From NCBI GenBank assembly GCA_031277045.1, contig JAISLX010000145.1, positions 1 through 15,036 of the forward strand: 15,036 nt of DNA, given 5' to 3'. This document shows, in pieces, positions 1 to 4,780 of the stretch (position 1 is the stretch's first letter; every line of letters begins with the position of its first letter). The notes below the pieces were generated by a model. It saw nothing but the letters and a program-made list of their open reading frames with translations. It searched no databases and was not told the DNA's origin. The DNA is from Treponema sp. (GTDB lineage Bacteria; Spirochaetota; Spirochaetia; Treponematales; Breznakiellaceae). Position numbers and translations under genes: made by a program.

Positions 1-71
1 GGACAGACAAAAATTACAGACAACTATATAGAATAACAGATGACAAACAGATGGATTTATTCTCAGAATAA
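1..71 (+). CDS. C-terminal end of an unidentified protein with a clamp-binding-like tail (partial)
   Basis: The window opens inside a reading frame that runs without a stop to TAA at 69-71. The visible tail is TDKNYRQLYRITDDKQMDLF followed by Ser-Glu. QMDLF, two residues from the end, fits the pentameric beta-sliding-clamp binding consensus (QLxLF-like) found at the ends of Y-family polymerases, some mismatch-repair proteins and some transposases. This suggests a DNA-transaction protein, but 22 residues cannot identify a family. Base composition here is AT-rich, unlike the GC-rich genes downstream. A strong hairpin begins 15 bp after the stop, as expected at a gene end. The upstream start lies outside the window. 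Confidence 0.5.
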   Translation, partial: TDKNYRQLYRITDDKQMDLFSE

Positions 72-85
72 GTAACAACAAGATA

Positions 86-106
86 CCCCGCCGCTCTGCG
101 GCGGGG
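86..106 (+). terminator. GC-rich hairpin after the first gene
   Basis: A perfect 9-bp stem (CCCCGCCGC / GCGGCGGGG) closes a 3-nt TCT loop, 15 bp after the stop codon at 69-71. No long T run follows directly, only AGGTTCATTT, so it may be an imperfect intrinsic terminator or a dispersed hairpin repeat. Its position supports an end-of-transcript role. Confidence 0.5.
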
Positions 107-246
107 AGGTTCATTTGGGAAATTATAAAACAAAAAATTAAATATAATAAAGAATAAAAATATATCGAATATCGAGAACTAGCAATTGAAAATATAAAAT
201 AGTATTTTTGTATATATATTTTTGGTTAAATTATTTGTATATTAGA
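107..246. other. Very AT-rich gene-free spacer
   Basis: About 140 bp made almost entirely of A and T, in sharp contrast with the GC-rich genes. I see no coding frame of quality and no clear RNA gene. It separates the first hairpin from a cluster of inverted repeats. Confidence 0.6.
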
Positions 247-276
247 GTTGTTCAGAAACCTCAGTTTCTGAACAAC
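247..276. repeat. Perfect 13-bp inverted repeat
   Basis: GTTGTTCAGAAAC, a CTCA loop, then GTTTCTGAACAAC. The pairing is perfect over 13 bp. Its design (AAAC, 4-nt loop, GTTT) resembles the hairpin at 4490-4519. It could be an intergenic repeat or a transcript-end hairpin. No T run follows. Confidence 0.6.
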
Positions 277-293
277 AACCGCATAAAAACAAC

Positions 294-329
294 AAAAAGC
301 GCGGATTTTGCCAAAAATCCGTGCTTTTT
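294..329. terminator. Bidirectional terminator-like hairpin
   Basis: A 16-nt arm (AAAAAGCGCGGATTTT, 294-309) pairs with 314-329 (AAAATCCGTGCTTTTT) across a GCCA loop, with a single G-T wobble. The A5 and T5 ends give a U tract in either direction, as expected for a bidirectional intrinsic terminator. It may also belong to a dispersed palindromic repeat family. Confidence 0.55.
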
Positions 330-332
330 GGG

Positions 333-388
333 GGACTTGGCGCCAACCTTTGGTTGGCAGATAACCAGCCGGGTTATCGAACAAGTCC
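333..388. repeat. Nested palindromic repeat (GATAACC element, copy 1)
   Basis: An outer arm GGACTTG (333-339) pairs with CAAGTCC (382-388). It encloses two hairpins: GCCAACC-TTT-GGTTGGC (342-358) and GATAACC-AGCCG-GGTTATC (360-378). The fold would be a three-way junction. The inner 23 bp, from GATAACC through the following GAAC (360-382), recur exactly in reverse complement at 13587-13609. This marks a dispersed intergenic repeat, not a local accident. Confidence 0.65.
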
Positions 389-568
389 AATAATGTAATA
401 ATACTCCATATCATTAGAATTATGGTATAAAAATAATTGTATAAATAGTTTCCGGTATCAAAAACAAAGAGTAACCTTTAACAAAGACCGCTTTGATAGC
501 CCCTGTTAAGTGGTACATTAAAAAAACATAACCCCCAAAAACAAAGATTTGCCCCAAATTCACGGTAA

Positions 569-590
569 CAGGCGGCATCCGTGCCGCCTG
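569..590. repeat. 9-bp GC-rich hairpin
   Basis: CAGGCGGCA, a TCCG loop, then TGCCGCCTG: perfect 9-bp pairing. There is no T run. It lies 40 bp before a second compound hairpin, so the pair may form one structured RNA or repeat. Confidence 0.5.
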
Positions 591-630
591 AGATTTACCC
601 CCCAAACTCCCAGGAAACAGTATCCCAAAG

Positions 631-665
631 GGGGCGGAGAGTGGACTTCGCCCACCCACCGCCCC
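631..665. repeat. Compound hairpin with symmetric internal loop
   Basis: GGGGCGG (631-637) pairs with CCGCCCC (659-665). Inside, after an AGA/CCA internal loop, GTGG (641-644) pairs with CCAC (652-655) around a 7-nt loop. The two-storey stem looks like a structured RNA or repeat end. I recognise no named RNA family. Confidence 0.45.
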
Positions 666-799
666 AAACAGGGCTCTCCTCCAGAAAGCATGGAATGCGA
701 TACAATAGACATTTTTAGGCTTTTTACGACTTTTAGAAAGGGGGCGATGGGATATTGCGTAAATTCCCCATAACTGCTACAATATTTCCATGCTTTTGA

Positions 800-958
800 C
801 AAAAAGCAAGCATAAAAACAGACTGTACACAACGGGAAAAGTACGTGATTGAATTCGGCTTTGGCGACAGCGGTAAAACAGCGTATTTTGCCGTGCAAAT
901 AGAAAATGAAGAAAAGAAAGGCCCCTGGGGGCCCTTGGTTTCCGCGCTTATTCCGTAA
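800..958 (+). pseudogene. C-terminal remnant of the same family as the protein at 3707-4375
   Basis: A frame open from 800 to TAA at 956-958 has no start codon or ribosome binding site. It encodes a tail containing GKTAYFAVQIENEEKKGPWG and ending PLVSALIP. This aligns with the end of the intact protein at 3707-4375, which has QTAYYAACYENSKGDEGPWS and ends PIVEAVIG: shared TAYxA, xxEN, GPW and a terminal V-A-I pattern. Homology is clear only from about 842. Only the last domain survives, so this is a truncated gene left by rearrangement. The TAA lies 27 bp before the next gene's start. Confidence 0.6.
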
Positions 959-984
959 CCGGAAAACTAATGGGAGAGATGCGC

Positions 985-1782
985 ATGGTGAAGAAAACAG
1001 TTTCTGTTTACCTATTGTCTTTTTTGTTGGCGTTCCTGGGTTCCTGCGACAAGCCGGCGTGGAAGGGGACAACGCCGGAAACAACGGTTTTCACGGTTGA
1101 TCTGGACAGCGCCATAACCCTTGGCACACCCATTAGTTTTGCCCCGGATAATTCGCTCTACAGCGAATTGCAATGGCTGGCGGTACAGACCGCCTGTATC
1201 GGCATCTACAACAACGCCCAGGCGGGGAACTATACCCTGGGCGACCCCCAGGATCAGTATAAACCGGCGGATATCCGGGACTTCCTGACCGAACGCAGCG
1301 GCGCGCAGACAAGGACCGGTATGTTCTACGGCATCTGTTTTGATTACGCCCAGGCCGCGTATGACGACATTACGCGGTACGCCGATCATTATACGGGCCT
1401 TGGCCTGCGGGAGTGGTATATCGCCGGGGTGTTCGATGACCCCGGTGAGATAGTCCTCTACGACCCGGTTCCCCGGGGGCAGCACACCCTGGTACTGAAC
1501 GGGGTGTATGTGAAAGAACAATCCCGGAAGCGGGTGCGCTCCCACGGCAACACGACCTGGCACGCGTGGCTCTGGGCCGTCGGGAACGACGGTACGATCT
1601 ACTGGATCGACCCCACCTGGACGGACACTTCAGGCTATGTGTGGTGGGGGGGTGGTGCGGGACGGCGAGGAAGTCCAACTGAACCCCCTGCAATCCCTCT
1701 GCGTGCTGGATATCAACCCCGCCGATCCCTCCTTTGCCTGGAACAACCGGGGCAACGGGCGCAAGAACAACGAGGAGTATGA
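985..1782 (+). CDS. Lipoprotein with transglutaminase-like domain (N-terminal part of a frameshifted TPR lipoprotein)
   Basis: The start is ATG 985, because GGGAGAG (972-978) sits 6 nt upstream; the ATG at 970 overlaps that site. Residues 1-21 form a lipoprotein signal peptide with lipobox LGSC, so Cys21 should be lipidated and the protein exported. A transglutaminase-like (papain-fold) pattern follows: Cys118 in GICFDYAQA, His193 in HAWLW and Asp209 in IDPTW, in the order and spacing expected of that superfamily. At the G7 run (1646-1652) the frame is lost. The remaining 40 or so residues to the TGA at 1780-1782 are basic, low-quality sequence. Reading with six G joins GYVWWG directly to VVRDGEEVQLNP and the TPR array at 1637-2800. 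The native product is therefore probably one protein of about 600 residues. Substrate unknown; catalytic activity is inferred from the triad only. Confidence 0.75.
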   Translation: MVKKTVSVYLLSFLLAFLGSCDKPAWKGTTPETTVFTVDLDSAITLGTPISFAPDNSLYSELQWLAVQTACIGIYNNAQAGNYTLGDPQDQYKPADIRDFLTERSGAQTRTGMFYGICFDYAQAAYDDITRYADHYTGLGLREWYIAGVFDDPGEIVLYDPVPRGQHTLVLNGVYVKEQSRKRVRSHGNTTWHAWLWAVGNDGTIYWIDPTWTDTSGYVWWGGGAGRRGSPTEPPAIPLRAGYQPRRSLLCLEQPGQRAQEQRGV

Positions 1783-2800
1783 CCAGGCGATTGAGGACTA
1801 TACCGAGGCGCTGCGGCTGAACCCCAATAACGCTGTTGCCTATAACGACCGGGGCGTTGCGTATAGTAAAAAAGGGGGCTATAACCAGGCCATTGCGGAC
1901 CTTAGCCAAGCTATCAGCCTGGATCCCAATTATGCCATTGCCTATAGCAACCGCGGTTATGTGTATGGTGAAAAATGGATGTATGACCAGGCCCTCGTGG
2001 ACTATACCCAGGCAATCAGCCTTGACCCCAATAATGCCACTACCTATCACAACCGCGGCTTGACGTATGCCGAAAAAGAAGACTACGACCGGGCCATCGC
2101 GGACCTTAGCCAGGCTATCAGCCTGGATCCCAATTATGCCATTGCCTATAACAATCGCAGTGTAGTGTATACCGACAAAGGGGACTATGACCGGGCCATC
2201 GCGGACTGTAACCAGGCAATCAGCCTGAATCCCGATTATGCCAATGCCTATAACAACCGTGGCTTGGCGTATGCCAACAAAGGGGACTATGACAAGGCCA
2301 TTGCGGATTGTACCCAGGCTATAAGTTTGGACCCTAATAATGCTACTACCTATAGCAATCGCGGCGTTACGTATGCCAGAAAAAGGGACTATGACAAAGC
2401 CATTGCGGACTATACCCAGGCTATTAGTCTTGACCCAAATGATACGGCGGCGTATTACAGCCGTGGCAATGTATATCGGCAAAAAGAAGACTATGACCGG
2501 GCTATCGCGGACTTTAACCTGGCTATCAGCCTTAACCCCAATTATGATGTTGCCTATAACGGCCGCGGTGTTGCGTATTACTACAAAAGAGACTATAACC
2601 GGGCCATAGCGGACTATACCCAGGCAATTAGCCTGGATCCCAATTATGTCAGGCCCTATAACAACCGGGGCTCTGCGTATACCGAAAAAAGGGACTATAA
2701 CCGGGCCATCGCGGACTGGGAAACGGTCTTACGGATTAACCCGAACGATCCCCATGCCGGCCAAAACCTTGAATATGTCCGGCAGGCGCGGGGGTGGTAG
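1637..2800 (+). CDS. TPR-repeat protein (C-terminal part of the frameshifted lipoprotein)
   Basis: After a short linker this frame carries ten consecutive 34-residue tetratricopeptide repeats of the type AYNNRGxxYxxKxDYDxAIA, each ending near SLDPNYA. It ends in VRQARGW. TPR solenoids mediate protein-protein binding. ATG 1637 lies inside the codons for GYVWW of the upstream frame and has no good ribosome binding site, so separate translation is unlikely. The natural reading is a continuation of the lipoprotein begun at 985, reached by a +1 shift at the G7 tract. The product would be a surface or periplasmic lipoprotein with a transglutaminase-like head and a TPR tail. The stop is 14 bp before the next gene's ATG, implying co-transcription. 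Confidence 0.8.
   Translation: MCGGGVVRDGEEVQLNPLQSLCVLDINPADPSFAWNNRGNGRKNNEEYDQAIEDYTEALRLNPNNAVAYNDRGVAYSKKGGYNQAIADLSQAISLDPNYAIAYSNRGYVYGEKWMYDQALVDYTQAISLDPNNATTYHNRGLTYAEKEDYDRAIADLSQAISLDPNYAIAYNNRSVVYTDKGDYDRAIADCNQAISLNPDYANAYNNRGLAYANKGDYDKAIADCTQAISLDPNNATTYSNRGVTYARKRDYDKAIADYTQAISLDPNDTAAYYSRGNVYRQKEDYDRAIADFNLAISLNPNYDVAYNGRGVAYYYKRDYNRAIADYTQAISLDPNYVRPYNNRGSAYTEKRDYNRAIADWETVLRINPNDPHAGQNLEYVRQARGW
1733..2752 (+). repeat. Ten 102-bp tandem units encoding TPRs
   Basis: Ten in-phase 102-bp units encode the ten TPRs. Several are nearly identical in DNA over long stretches; for example, the units around 1890-1945 and 2098-2150 share the coding for LSQAISLDPNYAIAY. This similarity implies recent duplication or gene conversion, and the array could gain or lose units by recombination without losing frame. 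Confidence 0.75.
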
Positions 2801-2814
2801 GATAGGAGGGCAAA

Positions 2815-3033
2815 ATGACAAAGTTACGAAACCCGCCGCCAACTTATGCAGCGATTATCGCATATTGTAAGGAAACGTTTGGTTTTACGCCTAAACCATG
2901 CTGGATTGCCGATGCGAAAGAACAAATGGGCTATAAGGTCAGACTCGCCCCGAACCGCAAGGGGGAAAAACGACAATACCCTTGTCCAGAGAACAGGTTA
3001 AAAGATGTAACCACGACTATTATGGAAGCGTAA
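2815..3033 (+). CDS. Small conserved-type protein of unknown function
   Basis: It has a strong ribosome binding site, AGGAGGG at 2804-2810, 4 nt before ATG, and follows the TPR gene stop by 14 bp, so it is likely co-transcribed. The 72-residue product contains PKPCWIADAKEQMGY, then a proline and basic rich stretch with NRKGEKRQYPCPENRL. I recall a family of small bacterial proteins with a similar core (TCWIAxVKEL, then YPCP), but I know no function for it. There is no signal peptide or membrane segment. The end is abrupt: the stop lies about 12 bp before the remnant of an unrelated minus-strand gene, so its last residues may have been altered by that junction. Confidence 0.65.
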   Translation: MTKLRNPPPTYAAIIAYCKETFGFTPKPCWIADAKEQMGYKVRLAPNRKGEKRQYPCPENRLKDVTTTIMEA

Positions 3034-3044
3034 CGCAAAATGTG

Positions 3045-3350
3045 TCCGATGAACGGCGGGGGAAGGTATTCATCGCTGTCATACGTTTTCTTGCAGGTGA
3101 GAATGAGCTGGGTGAGCATGGAAATCTCGTCAACTTCGCCTTTTTTGGTTTCCGCCTACAAATAATGTGATAAAAAGCCGTGCGGCTTTTTATCCGGCAA
3201 ATTGCGTGAGCAATTTGCCGCCGCGTCAGTTACGATAAAGTCAATGTTCCCGGTATTGGGGTCGTATGCAAATTTTGCCGTATCAAAATAGTCACGAAAA
3301 ACGTGAGCCTTGAGCGTTTCTTCTTTTTCTATGTCCAGATAATCCGCCAT
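3045..3350 (-). pseudogene. N-terminal remnant of a type IIG-like restriction-modification enzyme
   Basis: Reading down from ATG at 3350-3348, one continuous frame gives MADYLDIEKEETLKAHVF, then RDYFDTAKFAYDPNTGNIDF and IVTDA. It then carries an insert of about 18 codons (a double hairpin, 3169-3220), then HYL, an amber codon (3158-3156), then AETKKGEVDEISMLTQLILT and ending YLPPPFIG. The pattern IDFI-TDx, LWAExKKG, QLILT, YLPPxFxG matches my memory of N-terminal regions of combined restriction-methylation enzymes such as the Helicobacter type IIS/IIG proteins. The amber replaces the expected Trp (TGG to TAG). Homology stops near 3045, and no methylase motifs (NPPY) follow. The gene is truncated and dead. 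A weak promoter-like TATACT lies just upstream of its ATG on the minus strand (3366-3361). Confidence 0.65.
3169..3220. repeat. Double-hairpin palindromic element inserted in frame
   Basis: Two adjacent perfect hairpins: GATAAAAAGCC-GTGC-GGCTTTTTATC (3169-3194) and CGGCAAATTGC-GTGA-GCAATTTGCCG (3195-3220), each with an 11-bp stem. Together with 2 bp of flank they account for the extra 18 codons in the minus-strand restriction-modification remnant and keep its frame. This resembles a small inserted palindromic element. The A5/T5 stem could also terminate transcription both ways. Confidence 0.6.
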
Positions 3351-3460
3351 AATGAAAAGCAGTATACCCCAAAGGGAGGAGCGGGATAACGCCGCAAAAA
3401 GCTTAATCTTGCCTTTTTCGCCCTTGCCGTGGTATGCTTTTCCGGTAATGGCAAGGACTT

Positions 3461-3670
3461 AGATTGAAGTCAGGTATAGTTGGGCTTTAGTCCGAAACCG
3501 TCAGATTGAAGTCCGGAGGCATTGGACTTTAGTCCGGAACCTTTGGACTTAAATCCGGAATGTTTAGACTTTAGTCAAAAACCTTCAGACTGTAGTCTGA
3601 AGGCGCTGGATTGCAGTCCGTAAACGCCGGACTGTAGTCTTGAACTGCCGGATTGAAGTCTAAAACGGCA
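3461..3670. repeat. Ten 21-bp dyad units in perfect phase
   Basis: Cores of the form RGAYTNNAGTC start at 3461, 3482, 3503, 3524, 3545, 3566, 3587, 3608, 3629 and 3650, exactly 21 bp apart with no indel. Examples are GGACTTTAGTCC and AGACTGTAGTCT. The core is an inverted repeat (GACT/AGTC); the 10 bp between cores vary. Two helical turns per unit would put all sites on one DNA face. The array ends 36 bp before the ATG at 3707. No frame stays open through all units: the minus-strand frame reading GLKS/GLQS heptads meets a TGA. Confidence 0.8.
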
Positions 3671-3706
3671 AAAGACCGGGGGCTTGGCCCCCAAAAGGAG
3701 AAAATC

Positions 3707-4375
3707 ATGGCTCATTCGGATTGGATACCTACCAGGGAACAGGATTTAGTGGATTTGGCCGGGAAATGGAAGGCGGTCCTTTCAGATCCGGCAAAACAGA
3801 CCGCTTACGGGTGGGACGCTGCGGAATGTGCGGCGGTTACCGCGAAGATTGACACGTTCTTCACCGCCCGAAGCGCCTATGAGGCCAACAATTCCACGGC
3901 GAACCGCATCGCCAAGGACGAAGCGAAGGGCGAGATGATAGACGCCATGCGGGACTTCGCCAATACGGCCATCCGCTTTAACAAACGGATACCTGAGGAG
4001 GTGAAAAACGGTTTGGGTATTCACCAGGCGGACACCACGCCCACCACCCACGCGCCGCCTACTTCCCAGCCTGAGGCGGTGGTGGAAAACACGGTCAACC
4101 ATTTTGAGCATAAGATCCGCGCCCTGAACCGGGGGCGGAACGACTCGTCTAAACCCGCGGACGCCTACGGGGTGCGCTACGCCTGGCAGGTGGGCGGCGA
4201 GAGGCCCGCCAAGGGCGAGGACCTTCCCAAATCAAAATTCAGCCGGAAAACGTCCCACGTTGTAACCCACACGGAGGCGGACAAGGCGCAGACGGCTTAC
4301 TACGCGGCCTGCTACGAGAACAGCAAAGGCGACGAGGGTCCGTGGTCGCCTATCGTGGAAGCGGTTATCGGATAA
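3707..4375 (+). CDS. Hypothetical protein, Treponema-type small family with C-terminal beta-domain-like region
   Basis: The start is ATG 3707, preceded by AAAGGAG (3694-3700) with 6-nt spacing. The frame is open further upstream to 3653 but that part is the 21-bp repeat array. The 222-residue product has no signal peptide or membrane segment. Residues 1-105 look helical, with charged stretches (EQDLVDLAGKWKAVL, STANRIAKDEAKGEMIDAMR). A Thr/Pro-rich linker (TTPTTHAPPTSQP) follows, then a region rich in aromatic residues ending GPWSPIVEAVIG that could be a fibronectin-III-like sandwich. I associate this layout with hypothetical proteins of termite-gut treponemes; the function is unknown. A stub of a paralogue lies at 800-958. 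The phased 21-bp array just upstream may control it. Confidence 0.75.
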   Translation: MAHSDWIPTREQDLVDLAGKWKAVLSDPAKQTAYGWDAAECAAVTAKIDTFFTARSAYEANNSTANRIAKDEAKGEMIDAMRDFANTAIRFNKRIPEEVKNGLGIHQADTTPTTHAPPTSQPEAVVENTVNHFEHKIRALNRGRNDSSKPADAYGVRYAWQVGGERPAKGEDLPKSKFSRKTSHVVTHTEADKAQTAYYAACYENSKGDEGPWSPIVEAVIG

Positions 4376-4385
4376 AACGCGGGCG

Positions 4386-4411
4386 GCCGTCCGTCTTGCA
4401 TGGCGGGCGGC
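4386..4411 (+). terminator. Hairpin 10 bp after the gene at 3707
   Basis: GCCGTCCG (4386-4393) pairs with CGGGCGGC (4404-4411) with one G-T wobble and a 10-nt loop, starting 10 bp after the TAA. There is no T run, so a weak terminator or 3'-end stabilising stem. Confidence 0.4.
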
Positions 4412-4489
4412 GCTTGTGAACGGGGGCGGAGTGAACCTCCGGAAGCCCCGGCGGCTCCCCTGATGGTTAATCTTGTTAAAGGGTAAGGG

Positions 4490-4519
4490 AACCTCTAAAA
4501 ACTGAAGTTTTTAGAGGTT
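4490..4519. terminator. Perfect 13-bp terminator-like hairpin
   Basis: AACCTCTAAAAAC, a TGAA loop, then GTTTTTAGAGGTT, followed by TTCTCT. The perfect stem with a T-rich 3' side suggests a transcription stop between the gene at 3707 and the GH3 operon. Its architecture parallels the inverted repeat at 247-276. Confidence 0.55.
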
Positions 4520-4583
4520 TTCTCTATTATGTATGTATCACACCCGATGTTATCAAGAGGAATTGGCGTTTTTTCATCCGGAA

Positions 4584-4622
4584 CGCCCCGGCGGCCTAAG
4601 TCTGCCGGCGGAAACCGGGGCG
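4584..4622. repeat. GC-rich inverted repeat
   Basis: CGCCCCGG (4584-4591) pairs perfectly with CCGGGGCG (4615-4622); the 23-nt interior can form a second short stem (CGGC/GCCG). It stands out from the AT-rich flanks upstream of the GH3 operon. Role unknown. Confidence 0.45.
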
Positions 4623-4671
4623 GATTATGGCAGTATTTTACAAATTTTCGGATTAAAATAACAATTTATCG

Positions 4672-4728
4672 AATCTGAATTTACAGATTTTCATATATGT
4701 GGTTTACTCTTTTATTGTTGAGCAACAA
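4672..4728 (+). promoter_or_regulatory. Candidate control region of the GH3 operon
   Basis: Two dyads lie in the AT-rich leader: AATCTG-N6-CAGATT (4672-4689) and the 14-bp palindrome TTGTTGAGCAACAA (4715-4728), 52 bp before the ATG at 4781. A weak promoter pair sits between them: TTTACA (4680-4685), a 17-bp spacer, and TTTACT (4703-4708). The 14-bp palindrome just downstream of that -10 is well placed to be a repressor operator, as is common for sugar-controlled operons. No regulator gene is in the window. Confidence 0.4.
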
Positions 4729-4780
4729 GAAAGAATAGTTGCCCTGACGAAACGAATTGGATTCTAAGGGAGAAAGTTTT

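Larger units (their letters stand above)
391..799. other. Gene-poor spacer with two structured hairpins
   Basis: I find no convincing gene here on either strand. Frames open through it have poor composition and no ribosome binding site. It contains the hairpins at 569-590 and 631-665. A weak promoter-like pair lies at 755-783 (TTGCGT, 17 bp, TACAAT) about 200 bp before the lipoprotein gene. The rest is low-complexity AT-rich DNA. Confidence 0.5.

Noticed and set aside
560..1084. Minus-strand open frame across the hairpin region and lipoprotein start
   Set aside because: Low-complexity basic and proline-rich product with no ribosome binding site, antisense to the paralogue remnant and lipoprotein signal peptide.
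1637..1639. Independent start codon for the TPR protein
   Set aside because: The ATG lies within the codons for GYVWW of the upstream domain and has no ribosome binding site; a frameshift joining both parts explains the sequence better.
1370..2482. Long minus-strand open frame with periodic hydrophobic peptide
   Set aside because: It is the mirror of the 102-bp TPR repeats; its periodicity follows from the repeats, and it has no ribosome binding site.
2931..3033. Extension of the restriction-modification remnant beyond 3045
   Set aside because: After YLPPPFIG the minus-strand sequence no longer resembles the family, and the plus strand here encodes the end of the gene at 2815.
3461..3670. 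CRISPR array
   Set aside because: The unit is 21 bp with an 11-bp core and 10-bp spacers, far below CRISPR repeat and spacer sizes, and no cas gene is present.
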